Below are positions 9,330 to 17,827 of a stretch of 64,000 nt of DNA, one piece after another. Origin of the DNA: Phytoactinopolyspora mesophila (GTDB lineage: Bacteria > Actinomycetota > Actinomycetes > Jiangellales > Jiangellaceae); the NCBI RefSeq assembly GCF_010122465.1, contig NZ_WLZY01000002.1:509076-573075 (forward strand), read 5' to 3'. The notes beneath the pieces were generated by a model. That model had not been told where the DNA came from and ran no database searches. It saw nothing but the letters and a program-made list of their open reading frames with translations. Numbering within the stretch: position 1 is the first letter of the stretch; each line of letters begins with the position of its first letter. The position numbers and the translations under genes were made by a program.

Positions 9330-10283
9330 GTGAACCGCGAGAAGAAGTCTCAGCTGCGGACGACGGCGAGCCAACAGGAACGGACCGCCGTGATGGATCG
9401 GGGACCGGCGGACGTGCCACCGCGGCTCGGGCGGCCGGACACAGGTGGACAGCGGCGGCTCACCGGCCGGCATCGGAAGATCATCGTTACCGCGCTGGTC
9501 AGCGTCATCGCCGTGGCCTTCCTCATCCCGTTCTACTGGCTGCTGGTCAGCGCCTTTCGTCCGGCCAACCGGGTGTTTGCCGACGCGGGGAACTTCTTCC
9601 CGGCATCGGTCACCCTGGACAACTTCGACGCGCTGTTCCGGGAGACGTCGGTCGTCACCTGGTTCATGAACTCGGTGATCCTGGCGGCGGGTTCGACGAT
9701 CGGCTCGCTGGTCGTGGTGACGATGGCGGCATACGCGCTGGCGAAGATCGAGTTCCCGTTCCGCAACACGATCTTTGTCGGCATTCTGGCCTCGCAGATG
9801 CTGCCGTTCCACTTGCTGTTGATTCCGCTGTTCATGCTGACGATCAACCTGGGGCTGATCGATACCCATCTGGGTGTCATCGTGCCGATGCTGGCGCATC
9901 CCTTCGGGCTGTTCTACATGCGCCAGTACATGCTGGGGCTGCCGCAGGATGTGTTCGACGCTGCCCGGGTCGACGGCGCGTCGGAGTACCGGATCTTCTT
10001 TGGCATCGTGGTGCCGATGGTGAAGCCGGCGATGGCGACGCTGGCGATCATCTTCTCGCTGGAACAGTGGAACGACCTGCTGTGGCCGCTGATCGTGATG
10101 CGCTCGTCGGAGAACTACCCGCTGGCTGTCGGGATCACCACCCTGATCGGGTTGCACCGGCCGCGGTGGGATCTCGTCATGACCGCGGCGGTCCTCGCCG
10201 TCATCCCGATCATGATCCTCTTCTTCCTGATGCGCAAACAGTTCATCAACGGCCTGGGTCAGATGGGCACCGGGAGTAAGTAG
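9330..10283 (+). CDS. CUT1 ABC transporter permease (MalG-like)
   Basis: A 317-residue permease. After a long charged N-terminal region (about 48 residues) come six membrane segments and the EAA motif DAARVDGASEYRIFFGIVVP. The chosen start is a GTG just after the upstream permease stop; an internal ATG 21 residues later is an alternative, because the N-terminal extension looks poorly conserved. It is the partner of the 8391 permease. Confidence 0.92.
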   Translation: MNREKKSQLRTTASQQERTAVMDRGPADVPPRLGRPDTGGQRRLTGRHRKIIVTALVSVIAVAFLIPFYWLLVSAFRPANRVFADAGNFFPASVTLDNFDALFRETSVVTWFMNSVILAAGSTIGSLVVVTMAAYALAKIEFPFRNTIFVGILASQMLPFHLLLIPLFMLTINLGLIDTHLGVIVPMLAHPFGLFYMRQYMLGLPQDVFDAARVDGASEYRIFFGIVVPMVKPAMATLAIIFSLEQWNDLLWPLIVMRSSENYPLAVGITTLIGLHRPRWDLVMTAAVLAVIPIMILFFLMRKQFINGLGQMGTGSK

Positions 10284-10340
10284 CCGGGCGCACGAAACCA
10301 GCTGGCCAGAAACCGTCACATCCGACAGGAGGACCCGCTT

Positions 10341-11864
10341 GTGCCTGACGCTTCGCTGACTCTCGATCCTGATTTCCGGGTGGCCGACGTTCCACGCCGG
10401 TTGTTCGGCTCGTTCGTCGAGCACCTCGGCCGGTGCGTGTACACCGGCATCTACGAGCCCGGCCATGAGCACGCCGACGCGGACGGCTTCCGCACCGACG
10501 TGCTCGAGCTGACCCGTGAGCTGGGGGTGTCCGTCGTCCGGTATCCCGGCGGCAACTTCGTCTCCGGGTATCGGTGGGAGGACGGCGTCGGCCCGCGTGA
10601 CGAGCGTCCGGAGCGGCTCGACCTGGCCTGGCGTTCGCGGGAGACCAACGCGTTCGGCCTGGGTGAGTTCGCCGACTGGGCGCACAAGGCCGGCGTCGAG
10701 CCCATGATGGCGCTCAATCTCGGCACCCGTGGTGTGCAGGAAGCCTGCGACCTGCTGGAGTACTGCAATCACCCAGGTGGGACGTACTGGTCTGATCTCC
10801 GGGTGGCCCACGGATACGAGAAGCCATTCGATGTGCGGCTGTGGTGCCTGGGCAACGAGCTCGACGGACCGTGGCAGATCGGGCACAAGACGGCCGCGGA
10901 GTACGGACGGCTGGCCGCTGAGACCGCCCGGGCGATGCGGATGATCAACCGTGATCTGGAACTCGTGGCGTGCGGCAGCTCCCACTCGGGAATGCCGACG
11001 TTCGGCGCGTGGGAGGCCACCGTCCTCGAGGAGTGCTACGACCACGTCGACTACATCTCGCTGCACGCCTATTACCACGCGCAGGACGGCGATCTGGCCA
11101 GCTTCCTGGCCTCCGCCGTGGACATGGAGGGCTTCATCGACAGCGTGGTGGCCACTGCCGACCACGTACGGGCGAAGACCCGCAGCAGCAAGCGGATCAA
11201 CCTCTCGTTCGACGAGTGGAATGTCTGGGACCAGACCGAGTGGCGTGAGCAGGGACCGCCGGACGACTGGCCGGTGGCGCCGCGGCTGATCGAGGACACG
11301 TACAACGTCGCAGACGCTGTCGTCGTCGGCAGTCTGCTGGTCACGCTCTTGCGGCACGCCGACCGGGTGACCATCGCCTGTCTCGCCCAGCTGGTGAACG
11401 CGATCGCGCCCATCCGCACCGAGCCGGGAGGGGCCGCCTGGCGGCAGCCGAGTTTCTATCCGTTCGCGCACGTGGCCAGCCTGGCGCGGGGCCGAGTGCT
11501 CCGGGTCGATGTGGCGTCGCCGACGGTGAATACGTCGGTGTACGACGACGTGCCGGCGGTGCACGCGGTGGCCACACACGACGAGGAAACCGGCGACGTC
11601 ACCGTCTTCGCTGTGAACCGGCGCGTCGACGAACCGCTCGACCTGTCGATCGGGCACCGCGCCTTTGCCGGCTATCACCTGCTCGAACACATCGTTCTCG
11701 CCGACTCCGATGTCGATGCGACGAATTCCCTCGAACAGCCGGACCGGGTGACGCCGTGGACGGCAGCTGGAACCGCACCTGCCGGGAACGACCGGACCGA
11801 CGTCCGGTTGCCACCGGTGAGCTGGAACGTCATCAGACTGCGCCGAGCGGAAGGAAGCCGATGA
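10341..11864 (+). CDS. abfA: GH51 alpha-L-arabinofuranosidase
   Basis: A 507-residue intracellular exo-enzyme that removes terminal alpha-L-arabinofuranosyl units from arabino-oligosaccharides. The GH51 (beta/alpha)8 domain shows LFGSFVEHLGRCVYTGIYEP at the N terminus, the acid/base Glu173 in GNELDGPWQ and the nucleophile Glu292 in FDEWNVW. A C-terminal beta domain follows. There is no signal peptide, which fits import of oligosaccharides by the upstream transporter. The start is GTG with GACAGGAGG 10 bp upstream. The stop overlaps the start of the secreted GH43 gene. Length is normal for the family (about 500). Confidence 0.94.
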   Translation: MPDASLTLDPDFRVADVPRRLFGSFVEHLGRCVYTGIYEPGHEHADADGFRTDVLELTRELGVSVVRYPGGNFVSGYRWEDGVGPRDERPERLDLAWRSRETNAFGLGEFADWAHKAGVEPMMALNLGTRGVQEACDLLEYCNHPGGTYWSDLRVAHGYEKPFDVRLWCLGNELDGPWQIGHKTAAEYGRLAAETARAMRMINRDLELVACGSSHSGMPTFGAWEATVLEECYDHVDYISLHAYYHAQDGDLASFLASAVDMEGFIDSVVATADHVRAKTRSSKRINLSFDEWNVWDQTEWREQGPPDDWPVAPRLIEDTYNVADAVVVGSLLVTLLRHADRVTIACLAQLVNAIAPIRTEPGGAAWRQPSFYPFAHVASLARGRVLRVDVASPTVNTSVYDDVPAVHAVATHDEETGDVTVFAVNRRVDEPLDLSIGHRAFAGYHLLEHIVLADSDVDATNSLEQPDRVTPWTAAGTAPAGNDRTDVRLPPVSWNVIRLRRAEGSR

Positions 11865-13864
11865 AGGCGTTTGCGAACACCACCACGGCCCGAAGATCCT
11901 TGACCATCAGAGCAGCCGGCATCGGACTGGCAGCGGTCATGCCGCTGGCCGTGCTGATGCCGGTGGCCGTCGCCGACGAGCCGGACAGCCGGGCGATCGC
12001 GCAGGCCTCGACCGACCAGGACGCCGCACCAGCGGGGCAGATCCCGCTCACCGGGTCCGTCTCGCTGCACGACCCCACCCTCTTCGCCGACGACGACACC
12101 TACTACGTGTCGGCTACCAACGGCCCGATCCGTAGCGCGCCCAGCCTCGAAGGCCCGTGGACGAATCTGGGCAGCGTCCCCCGCGCGGACTGGACGTCGT
12201 CGTTGCCAGGACTGTCCGGGGGATTGTGGGCGCCGCACGTGCAGCGCATCGACGACACCTTCTACTTCTACTATTCGACCTCGGACTTCGGGACGAACAG
12301 CTCGGCTATTGGGCTGAAGACGACGCGGACCCCGGGCGACCCGTCGAGCTACGTCGACCACGGCGCACCGATCGTCACCTCGGGGGAACCCGACCCGGAC
12401 CACGCGACGCACAACGCCATCGACCCGGCCATCTGGCCGGACGAGAACGGCGACTGGTGGCTGGTCTGGGGATCTCACTTCGACGGCATCATGATCCAGC
12501 AGCTGGGTGAGGACATGGCCTCGCTCGTGGGTGAGCGTTACATGGTGGCGCATCGCAGCAGCGAGACGTTCCCGATCCTGGACCCGGGGTGTCCGTTCCC
12601 GGAGCCCGCGTGTGCGAACTTCAACCGGATCGAAGGGCCGTCGATCTTCGAGCGCGACGGCTACTTCTACCTGATGGCCGCCTGGGACTGGTGTTGCCGC
12701 CCGAACGGCAACGACAACACCTACAAGATCATCATCGGCCGGTCGGAGAACATCTTCGGCCCGTATGTCGACAAGAACGGTGTGGACCTCGCCGAGGGCG
12801 GTGGCAGCATCATCCTGAACAGCCGGGCGGCCGCATCGGACGTCACACCGAGCGGGCTCTACCGGGCTCCGGGCGGCCCGGACATCTTCGTCGAGGACGA
12901 CGTATATCACCTCATCTACCACGCCTACCGGCCCCAGAACACGCTGGGGATCTGGCCGATGAGCTGGCACGACGGTTGGCCGTACCTGAATCAGCCCGAC
13001 GGCGGCGCCTACGATCTGGCCGACCGTGAGTACGTCCGGCTGGTCAACCAGGACGGCATCATCACCGATCCGGACAGCCTGCAGAATCCGGTCGCGAGCG
13101 ATCGCTGCCTGACGGCGACGGCCGAGGGGAGTGAGACGTCGGTGATCCAGACGACATGCGACACATCCCTCGGGCAGGTGTGGGAGATGCTGATGGGCGA
13201 CGACGGCTTCTGGCGGTTCCGCAATATGGGCGGGCCGGACGGGGAGGCGATCTGCCTGACCATGGCTGACGACTCCGGCGCGATCGGCACCGACGTGGTG
13301 GTGACCGGTTGCGACGCGTCCGCCGATCTTCAGCACTGGTACCTGGACGATGCCGGACACGGCTTCCACCGGCCGGTCGTCAAGGATGCCAACCTGGCAC
13401 TCGAGGTAGAGAACACCTGCGAACCGGCCGCGTCGTACAACTGCGACGGCGTGGTCGGCACCAACGTCGTGGGCGGCGTCCGCCGCGACGGTGATCACAC
13501 GGCCGGCAACCTCACCCAGGCCGCGAAGTGGCCGCCGCAGCAGTGGCAGCTGTCGCGGGTCGAGATGACCGCGGATCTGCTGCTGGCCGCCTTCGACGGC
13601 TTCGTCGCCGACGGCGGCGTGGTCGGCTCGGGCCCGGGCGGCAGTCCGGAACGGCGGGTGGCGGTACTGCGGCACATGCTGGCCGAAGCGGCGGCGCAGA
13701 TCGAGGCGGGCGATGACGACGCGGCGCTCGCCCAGCTCTCGGATGCTCAGCGGCGCATTCACGTCTCCGGATCAGTCCACCCGTCGCACCTGGTCAGCGG
13801 TGCGGACGCGGCCCGGCTGCACGGGCTGATCGAGCAGCTGAAGGATGGGTTGAACAGGAACTGA
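11861..13864 (+). CDS. secreted GH43 arabinanase-like enzyme with ricin-type lectin and C-terminal helical domain
   Basis: A 667-residue protein beginning with a signal peptide (residues 1-38, ending VAVADEP). The GH43 five-bladed propeller spans about 60-400, with the general base Asp70 in LHDPTLF, the pKa-tuning Asp near 187 in NAIDPAIW and the acid Glu near 257 in IEGPSIF. A ricin-type beta-trefoil (about 405-565) with DRCLTA and QVWE-type repeats probably binds carbohydrate. The last 100 residues form a helical module resembling the end of the 1821-residue ThuA protein. It would release arabino-oligosaccharides outside the cell for the upstream importer. The start at 11861 overlaps the abfA stop (ATGA); the frame further upstream lies within abfA. 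Confidence 0.9.
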   Translation: MKAFANTTTARRSLTIRAAGIGLAAVMPLAVLMPVAVADEPDSRAIAQASTDQDAAPAGQIPLTGSVSLHDPTLFADDDTYYVSATNGPIRSAPSLEGPWTNLGSVPRADWTSSLPGLSGGLWAPHVQRIDDTFYFYYSTSDFGTNSSAIGLKTTRTPGDPSSYVDHGAPIVTSGEPDPDHATHNAIDPAIWPDENGDWWLVWGSHFDGIMIQQLGEDMASLVGERYMVAHRSSETFPILDPGCPFPEPACANFNRIEGPSIFERDGYFYLMAAWDWCCRPNGNDNTYKIIIGRSENIFGPYVDKNGVDLAEGGGSIILNSRAAASDVTPSGLYRAPGGPDIFVEDDVYHLIYHAYRPQNTLGIWPMSWHDGWPYLNQPDGGAYDLADREYVRLVNQDGIITDPDSLQNPVASDRCLTATAEGSETSVIQTTCDTSLGQVWEMLMGDDGFWRFRNMGGPDGEAICLTMADDSGAIGTDVVVTGCDASADLQHWYLDDAGHGFHRPVVKDANLALEVENTCEPAASYNCDGVVGTNVVGGVRRDGDHTAGNLTQAAKWPPQQWQLSRVEMTADLLLAAFDGFVADGGVVGSGPGGSPERRVAVLRHMLAEAAAQIEAGDDDAALAQLSDAQRRIHVSGSVHPSHLVSGADAARLHGLIEQLKDGLNRN

Positions 13865-13877
13865 GTGGTTCGTTAGG

Positions 13878-13917
13878 CCTCCGCGAGGCGCCGACGTGTC
13901 GCGGCGCCTCGCGGAGG
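13878..13917. terminator. GC-rich 16-bp hairpin after the arabinan operon
   Basis: Perfect arms CCTCCGCGAGGCGCCG (13878-13893) and its complement (13902-13917) around an 8-nt loop, starting 13 bp after the GH43 stop. Its size and position fit a transcription terminator of the actinobacterial type, which lacks a T-tract. Confidence 0.75.
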
Positions 13918-13946
13918 AGACTGGCACGAAGGACCGATGAAAGGCA

Positions 13947-14741
13947 GTGAGTGCAACCATGGCAGGGCTCATCCGGGAGGTGCCGGCCGTCGGCCGGGCG
14001 ATCGATGTCCTCGACTTGTTCTTGGACGGCAAGGGCCCGAGATCGGTGGCCGAGATCACGGCGGCGCTCGGGCTGCCCCGGAGCACCACGTATGAGCTGG
14101 TGCAGACGTTGGTCGCACGCCGTTGCCTGCGAGTGGTCGACGGGCACGCCCACCAGTACGATCTCGGGCTGCACCTGTTCGAACTCGGCAGCGCCTACGG
14201 CGACAGCATCGAACTGACCGAGCAAGGCCAGCAGGTTGCCCAGGAGATTGTCGCCCGTTCGAACGAGACCGTGCACGTCGCCACCCTCGACGGCGCCGAG
14301 GTCGTCTATCTGGTCAAAGCCGAGAGTCCGAAGACGGTCCGGATGGTCTCCGCGGTGGGCCGCCGACTGCCGGCACATTGCACGGCTGTTGGCAAGGCCA
14401 TGCTGGCCGGGCTCGACGACGAAGACGTGGTGGCGCGCTACGACGACGTGCAGGAGTGGATCCGGATGACGCCCAACAGCGTCGCGTCGTTACCGGACCT
14501 GCTGGCCGAGCTGGACAGAACCCGGCAGCGCGGCCTGGCCGTCGACGATTGCGAATCCAATGTCGATGTCCGCTGCGTCGCGGCGGCGGTCCGCGACGCG
14601 AGTGGTGAGGTGGTGGCGGGGATGAGTATCTCCGCTCCGGCTCATCGGGCCGACGAACGAGCCGACGAACTGGCCGGCTACGTGTCCGAAGGAGCCTTGG
14701 AGTTGTCGACCCGGCTGGGATACCGAAGGAGCACTCGATGA
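13947..14741 (+). CDS. IclR-family transcriptional regulator
   Basis: A 264-residue regulator with an N-terminal winged helix (AVGRAIDVLDLFL; LGLPRSTTYELVQTLVARR) and a C-terminal effector domain (AVGRRLPAHCTAVGKAMLAGL; the DDCESNVDVRCVAAAVRD region). The GTG at 13947 is used; an in-frame ATG four codons later is equally possible. It is the first gene of a tightly packed run with the TIM-barrel protein and the alditol oxidase, both joined by 4-bp overlaps. It therefore probably controls its own operon in response to the substrate of that pathway. Confidence 0.9.
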   Translation: MSATMAGLIREVPAVGRAIDVLDLFLDGKGPRSVAEITAALGLPRSTTYELVQTLVARRCLRVVDGHAHQYDLGLHLFELGSAYGDSIELTEQGQQVAQEIVARSNETVHVATLDGAEVVYLVKAESPKTVRMVSAVGRRLPAHCTAVGKAMLAGLDDEDVVARYDDVQEWIRMTPNSVASLPDLLAELDRTRQRGLAVDDCESNVDVRCVAAAVRDASGEVVAGMSISAPAHRADERADELAGYVSEGALELSTRLGYRRSTR

Positions 14742-15631
14742 TGGACGCCACTAGATCGTTCCTGGCCACACTCGACCTGCCACGCGGCAGCTCTGATCTC
14801 GGGACCTCCGACCGGCGGTTCAGCGACGGCGCCGCCTACCGGGTGGAGATCCCGTCGGTGGAGGGGCCGGAGGCCTTCGAAGCAGTGCTCGAAGCGGCAA
14901 CCGAGCACGGCGTCCGGGTGCACCGGGTCAGCCAGGGCAGCGGCATCATGTTGCTGACCGACGCCGAGATCGAACGTATGGTGCGGCTGGGCCGTGACCA
15001 TGACGTAGAAGTGTCCCTGTTCACCGGCCCGCGGGCGGCCTGGGACGTGGGCGCCCAGGTGACGTCGTCGTCGGGACGTGTTCTCGGCGCCAGCTTGCGC
15101 GGAACCGATCAGCTCGTTTATGGCATCGAAGACGTGCGACGCGGCTGTGAGCTCGGCGTGCGCAGTGTCCTGGTGGCCGACCTCGGCCAGCTGTGGGTCC
15201 TGGCTCAGATGAAGCAAGCCGGAGAGCTGCCGCCAGACCTGGTGCTCAAGGTCTCGGTGTCATTGCCCGTGGCCAACCCGGCCACTGCCCGGGTGTTTCA
15301 AGACCTGGGCGCGTCCACGCTCAACCTCCCGGTGGACCTGGCGCTGCGGGACATCGCGGCCATCCGGGAGGCGGTGGCGTTGCCGCTCGACGTCTACATC
15401 GAGGGCGCCGACGATTTCGGCGCACCGGTCCGGCATTATGAACTCCCGGAGATCATCCGGATCGCCGCTCCGGTGTACGTGAAGTTCGCCGTGCGGAACT
15501 CGCCGAACCTCTATCCGTCCGGCGGACATCTGCGGCAGCTGGCGATCGACACCGCACGCGAGCGCGTACGCCGGGCCGCGATCGGTCTGAGCATGCTGAA
15601 GCGCTATTACCCGGAGGCAGAGACCCGTTGA
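14738..15631 (+). CDS. TIM-barrel-like protein of unknown function (weak resemblance to peptidase U32 group)
   Basis: A 297-residue soluble protein. Alternating strands and helices such as VRSVLVADLGQLWVLAQMK, DLVLKVSVSLPVANPATARV, LGASTLNLPVDLALRDIAAI and PLDVYIEGADD suggest a (beta/alpha)8 barrel. The segment order recalls U32 collagenase-like proteins, but I see no definite active-site signature. It overlaps the IclR stop and the oxidase start by 4 bp each, so all three are made together. A catabolic lyase or isomerase acting on the alditol-oxidase product or substrate is possible, but this is inference. Confidence 0.7.
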   Translation: MMDATRSFLATLDLPRGSSDLGTSDRRFSDGAAYRVEIPSVEGPEAFEAVLEAATEHGVRVHRVSQGSGIMLLTDAEIERMVRLGRDHDVEVSLFTGPRAAWDVGAQVTSSSGRVLGASLRGTDQLVYGIEDVRRGCELGVRSVLVADLGQLWVLAQMKQAGELPPDLVLKVSVSLPVANPATARVFQDLGASTLNLPVDLALRDIAAIREAVALPLDVYIEGADDFGAPVRHYELPEIIRIAAPVYVKFAVRNSPNLYPSGGHLRQLAIDTARERVRRAAIGLSMLKRYYPEAETR

Positions 15632-16902
15632 CCGCCACTCGACTCACGAACTGGGCCCGGAACATCCAGTACACCGCCACCCAGGTGCAGCGACCGTCGT
15701 CGCTGTCCGAGCTCCAGGCGCTGGTGACCGACAGCCCAAGGGTGCGGGTCCTGGGCACCCGGCATTCTTTCAACACGATCGCGGACACCGACGGCGTGCT
15801 GGTGTCGGTCGATGCGTTGGACATGCCAACGACACTCGATCCGGCCGCAGCGACGGTTACCGTCGGCGGCGGTGTCCGCTACACCGAGCTGTGCCAATGG
15901 CTGCACCGGCGTGGCTGGGCGGTGCACAACCTCGGCTCGCTGCCACACATCTCGGTGGCCGGGGCGGTGGCAACGGGGACACACGGCTCGGGGGACCGCA
16001 ACGGCAATCTCGCCACCGCGGTCTCGGCACTGGAGATGATCACCGCCGACGGTGAGCTGGTGCGGCTGAGCCGCGACACCGATGGCGATCGATTCAATGG
16101 GGCGGTGGTGTCGCTGGGAGCCCTTGGTGTGATGGTGAAACTGACCCTCGACGTGGTGCCCACGTATGCCATGCGCCAGCGGGTCTACACCGGACTGTCC
16201 TGGACCGCCCTGGCGCAGCGGTTGGACGACGTCTTCGCCAGCGGCTACAGCGTCAGCGTCTTCACCGATTGGGCCGACGCCGAGCACACCCAGATCTGGG
16301 TCAAACGCCATGCCGACGACACCCGTGAAGACACAACATCGCTGTTCGGCGCTGCTGCCGCGGACGTCGCCATGCACCCCATCGCCGGTATGCCGGCATC
16401 GTTCTGCACCGAGCAGCTCGGCGTGCCGGGGCCCTGGCATGCCAGGCTTCCGCATTTCCGCGCGGAAGACACGCCGAGCACTGGCGACGAACTGCAATCG
16501 GAGTACCTGGTGCCGCGCGAGCATGCCGCGCAGGCAGTGGCCGCGCTCGAAGCCATCCGCGACCGCATCGCGCCGGTCTTGCAGGTCTGCGAGCTGCGTA
16601 CCGTTCAGGCCGACGAGCTGTGGCTGAGCCCGAGTTATCGGCAGGACGTGCTGGGCCTGCACTTCACCTGGATCAGCGATCTAACGCCGGTTCGCGGTGT
16701 GATGGAGGCCGTTGAGAAGGCCCTGGAGCCTTTTGCCGCGCGGCCGCACTGGGGCAAGATCTTCGGCATCCCGGCCGAGGCGGTGCGGGCGATGTATCCG
16801 CGGCTGCCGGACTTCGCGGACCTGGCGCACGAGTACGATCCGGAAGGAAAGTTCCGCAACCAGTTCGTCGACCAGTACCTCACCCCTGGCGGAGCCGGCT
16901 GA
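15628..16902 (+). CDS. FAD-dependent alditol oxidase (AldO/xylitol oxidase family)
   Basis: A 424-residue VAO-type flavoenzyme. The FAD domain shows GTRHSFN with His46 in the position that binds FAD covalently in Streptomyces AldO, and SVAGAVATGTHGSG. The C-terminal end HWGKIFGIPAEAVRAMYPRL followed by FRNQFVDQYL is typical of the alditol oxidase/gulonolactone oxidase group. The length matches AldO (about 418). Known members oxidise the terminal CH2OH of xylitol or sorbitol to an aldehyde with release of H2O2. The actual substrate here is unknown. The gene begins inside the end of the preceding gene (4-bp overlap). Confidence 0.87.
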   Translation: MTATRLTNWARNIQYTATQVQRPSSLSELQALVTDSPRVRVLGTRHSFNTIADTDGVLVSVDALDMPTTLDPAAATVTVGGGVRYTELCQWLHRRGWAVHNLGSLPHISVAGAVATGTHGSGDRNGNLATAVSALEMITADGELVRLSRDTDGDRFNGAVVSLGALGVMVKLTLDVVPTYAMRQRVYTGLSWTALAQRLDDVFASGYSVSVFTDWADAEHTQIWVKRHADDTREDTTSLFGAAAADVAMHPIAGMPASFCTEQLGVPGPWHARLPHFRAEDTPSTGDELQSEYLVPREHAAQAVAALEAIRDRIAPVLQVCELRTVQADELWLSPSYRQDVLGLHFTWISDLTPVRGVMEAVEKALEPFAARPHWGKIFGIPAEAVRAMYPRLPDFADLAHEYDPEGKFRNQFVDQYLTPGGAG

Positions 16903-16922
16903 CGTCCATCGGGAAGGCGCAT

Positions 16923-17666
16923 GTGACCACGGAATACAGCCTCTACGGCGATCTCGCGCGGTGGTGGCCGCTGATCTCGCCGCCGGACGAGTACGCCGAG
17001 GAAGCTGCCTTCGCCGCGACCCTGCTCGGGTCGGCGTCGATCCCGGTCCACGAGGTTCTGGAGCTGGGCAGCGGGGGCGGCCACAACGCGGTGCATCTCA
17101 GCTCGCGGTTCGCGTTGACACTCGTCGACCTGTCGCCGGAGATGCTGGCCGTGTCCCGGCGGCTCAACCCCGGCTGCGAACACCATGTGGGCGATATGCG
17201 CGATCTCCGGCTCGGCCGCAGTTTCGACGCGGTCTTCGTCCACGACGCGGTGGATTACATGGTCGATGAGGCCGACCTGCGCAAAGCCGTCGAGACGGCC
17301 TTCGTCCATTGCCGCCCAGGCGGGGTGGCGGTGTTCGTGCCGGACTTCACCGTGGAGACGTTCGCGCCGGCGAGTGAACACGGTGGAAGCGACGACGACG
17401 CATCCGGGCGCGGCGCGCGCTATCTGGCCTGGACCTGGGACCCGGACCCGGACGACTCCTGGGTGTGCACCGAGTACGCGTTCCTGCTCCGCGAGGCCGA
17501 CGCGACGGTCCGCGTCGTACACGAGACGCACCGGACCTGCCTGTTCAGCCGTGATCGGTGGCTGGGCATCCTGACCGGCGCCGGTTTCGAGGCTGAGGCG
17601 ATCGCCGAGGTCACCACCGACGATCGGATGCCGCGGGACGTGTTCCTCGCTCACCGCCCCGGCTGA
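16923..17666 (+). CDS. class I SAM-dependent methyltransferase
   Basis: A 247-residue cytosolic protein with SAM-binding motif I VLELGSGGGHNAVHLS, the acidic residue after strand two (LTLVDLS) and DAVFVHDAVDYM as motif II. Residues 130-220 form a substrate domain rich in beta strands. It starts at GTG with GGGAAGG upstream, 20 bp after the oxidase gene, and probably shares its transcript. The methyl acceptor cannot be predicted. Confidence 0.88.
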   Translation: MTTEYSLYGDLARWWPLISPPDEYAEEAAFAATLLGSASIPVHEVLELGSGGGHNAVHLSSRFALTLVDLSPEMLAVSRRLNPGCEHHVGDMRDLRLGRSFDAVFVHDAVDYMVDEADLRKAVETAFVHCRPGGVAVFVPDFTVETFAPASEHGGSDDDASGRGARYLAWTWDPDPDDSWVCTEYAFLLREADATVRVVHETHRTCLFSRDRWLGILTGAGFEAEAIAEVTTDDRMPRDVFLAHRPG

Positions 17667-17672
17667 CTTGGC

Positions 17673-17722
17673 GCAATGAGGAAGCTCATTGCTGCTCTGG
17701 CAACCACAAGCTTCCTCATTGC
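17673..17722. repeat. inverted repeat, 14-bp arms
   Basis: Perfect arms GCAATGAGGAAGCT (17673-17686) and its complement (17709-17722), with an inner TTGC/GCAA stem (17689-17692 and 17700-17703). It starts 6 bp after the methyltransferase stop and is a likely transcription end, although it lacks the shared ATGATCAT or GGTGATCG edge. Confidence 0.75.
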
Positions 17723-17827
17723 TGCCTGAGGACGTCCCTATGTGACGACGTGGCCACACCGGTGGGTGCCAGTCTTTGGTGCGAGACCTGCCATGCGAGC
17801 GACGGCTGGCGTGGTTAAGGTGCGAAC

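Noticed and set aside
9237-11690. Very long minus-strand open frames opposite 9.2-13.8 kb, 37.0-38.8 kb, 42.5-44.7 kb and 52.4-53.8 kb
   Set aside because: They are antisense to clearly recognisable permease, GH51, GH43, lipoprotein, ThuA and mannosidase genes. Their Arg/His/Val-rich composition is typical of shadow frames in GC-rich DNA.
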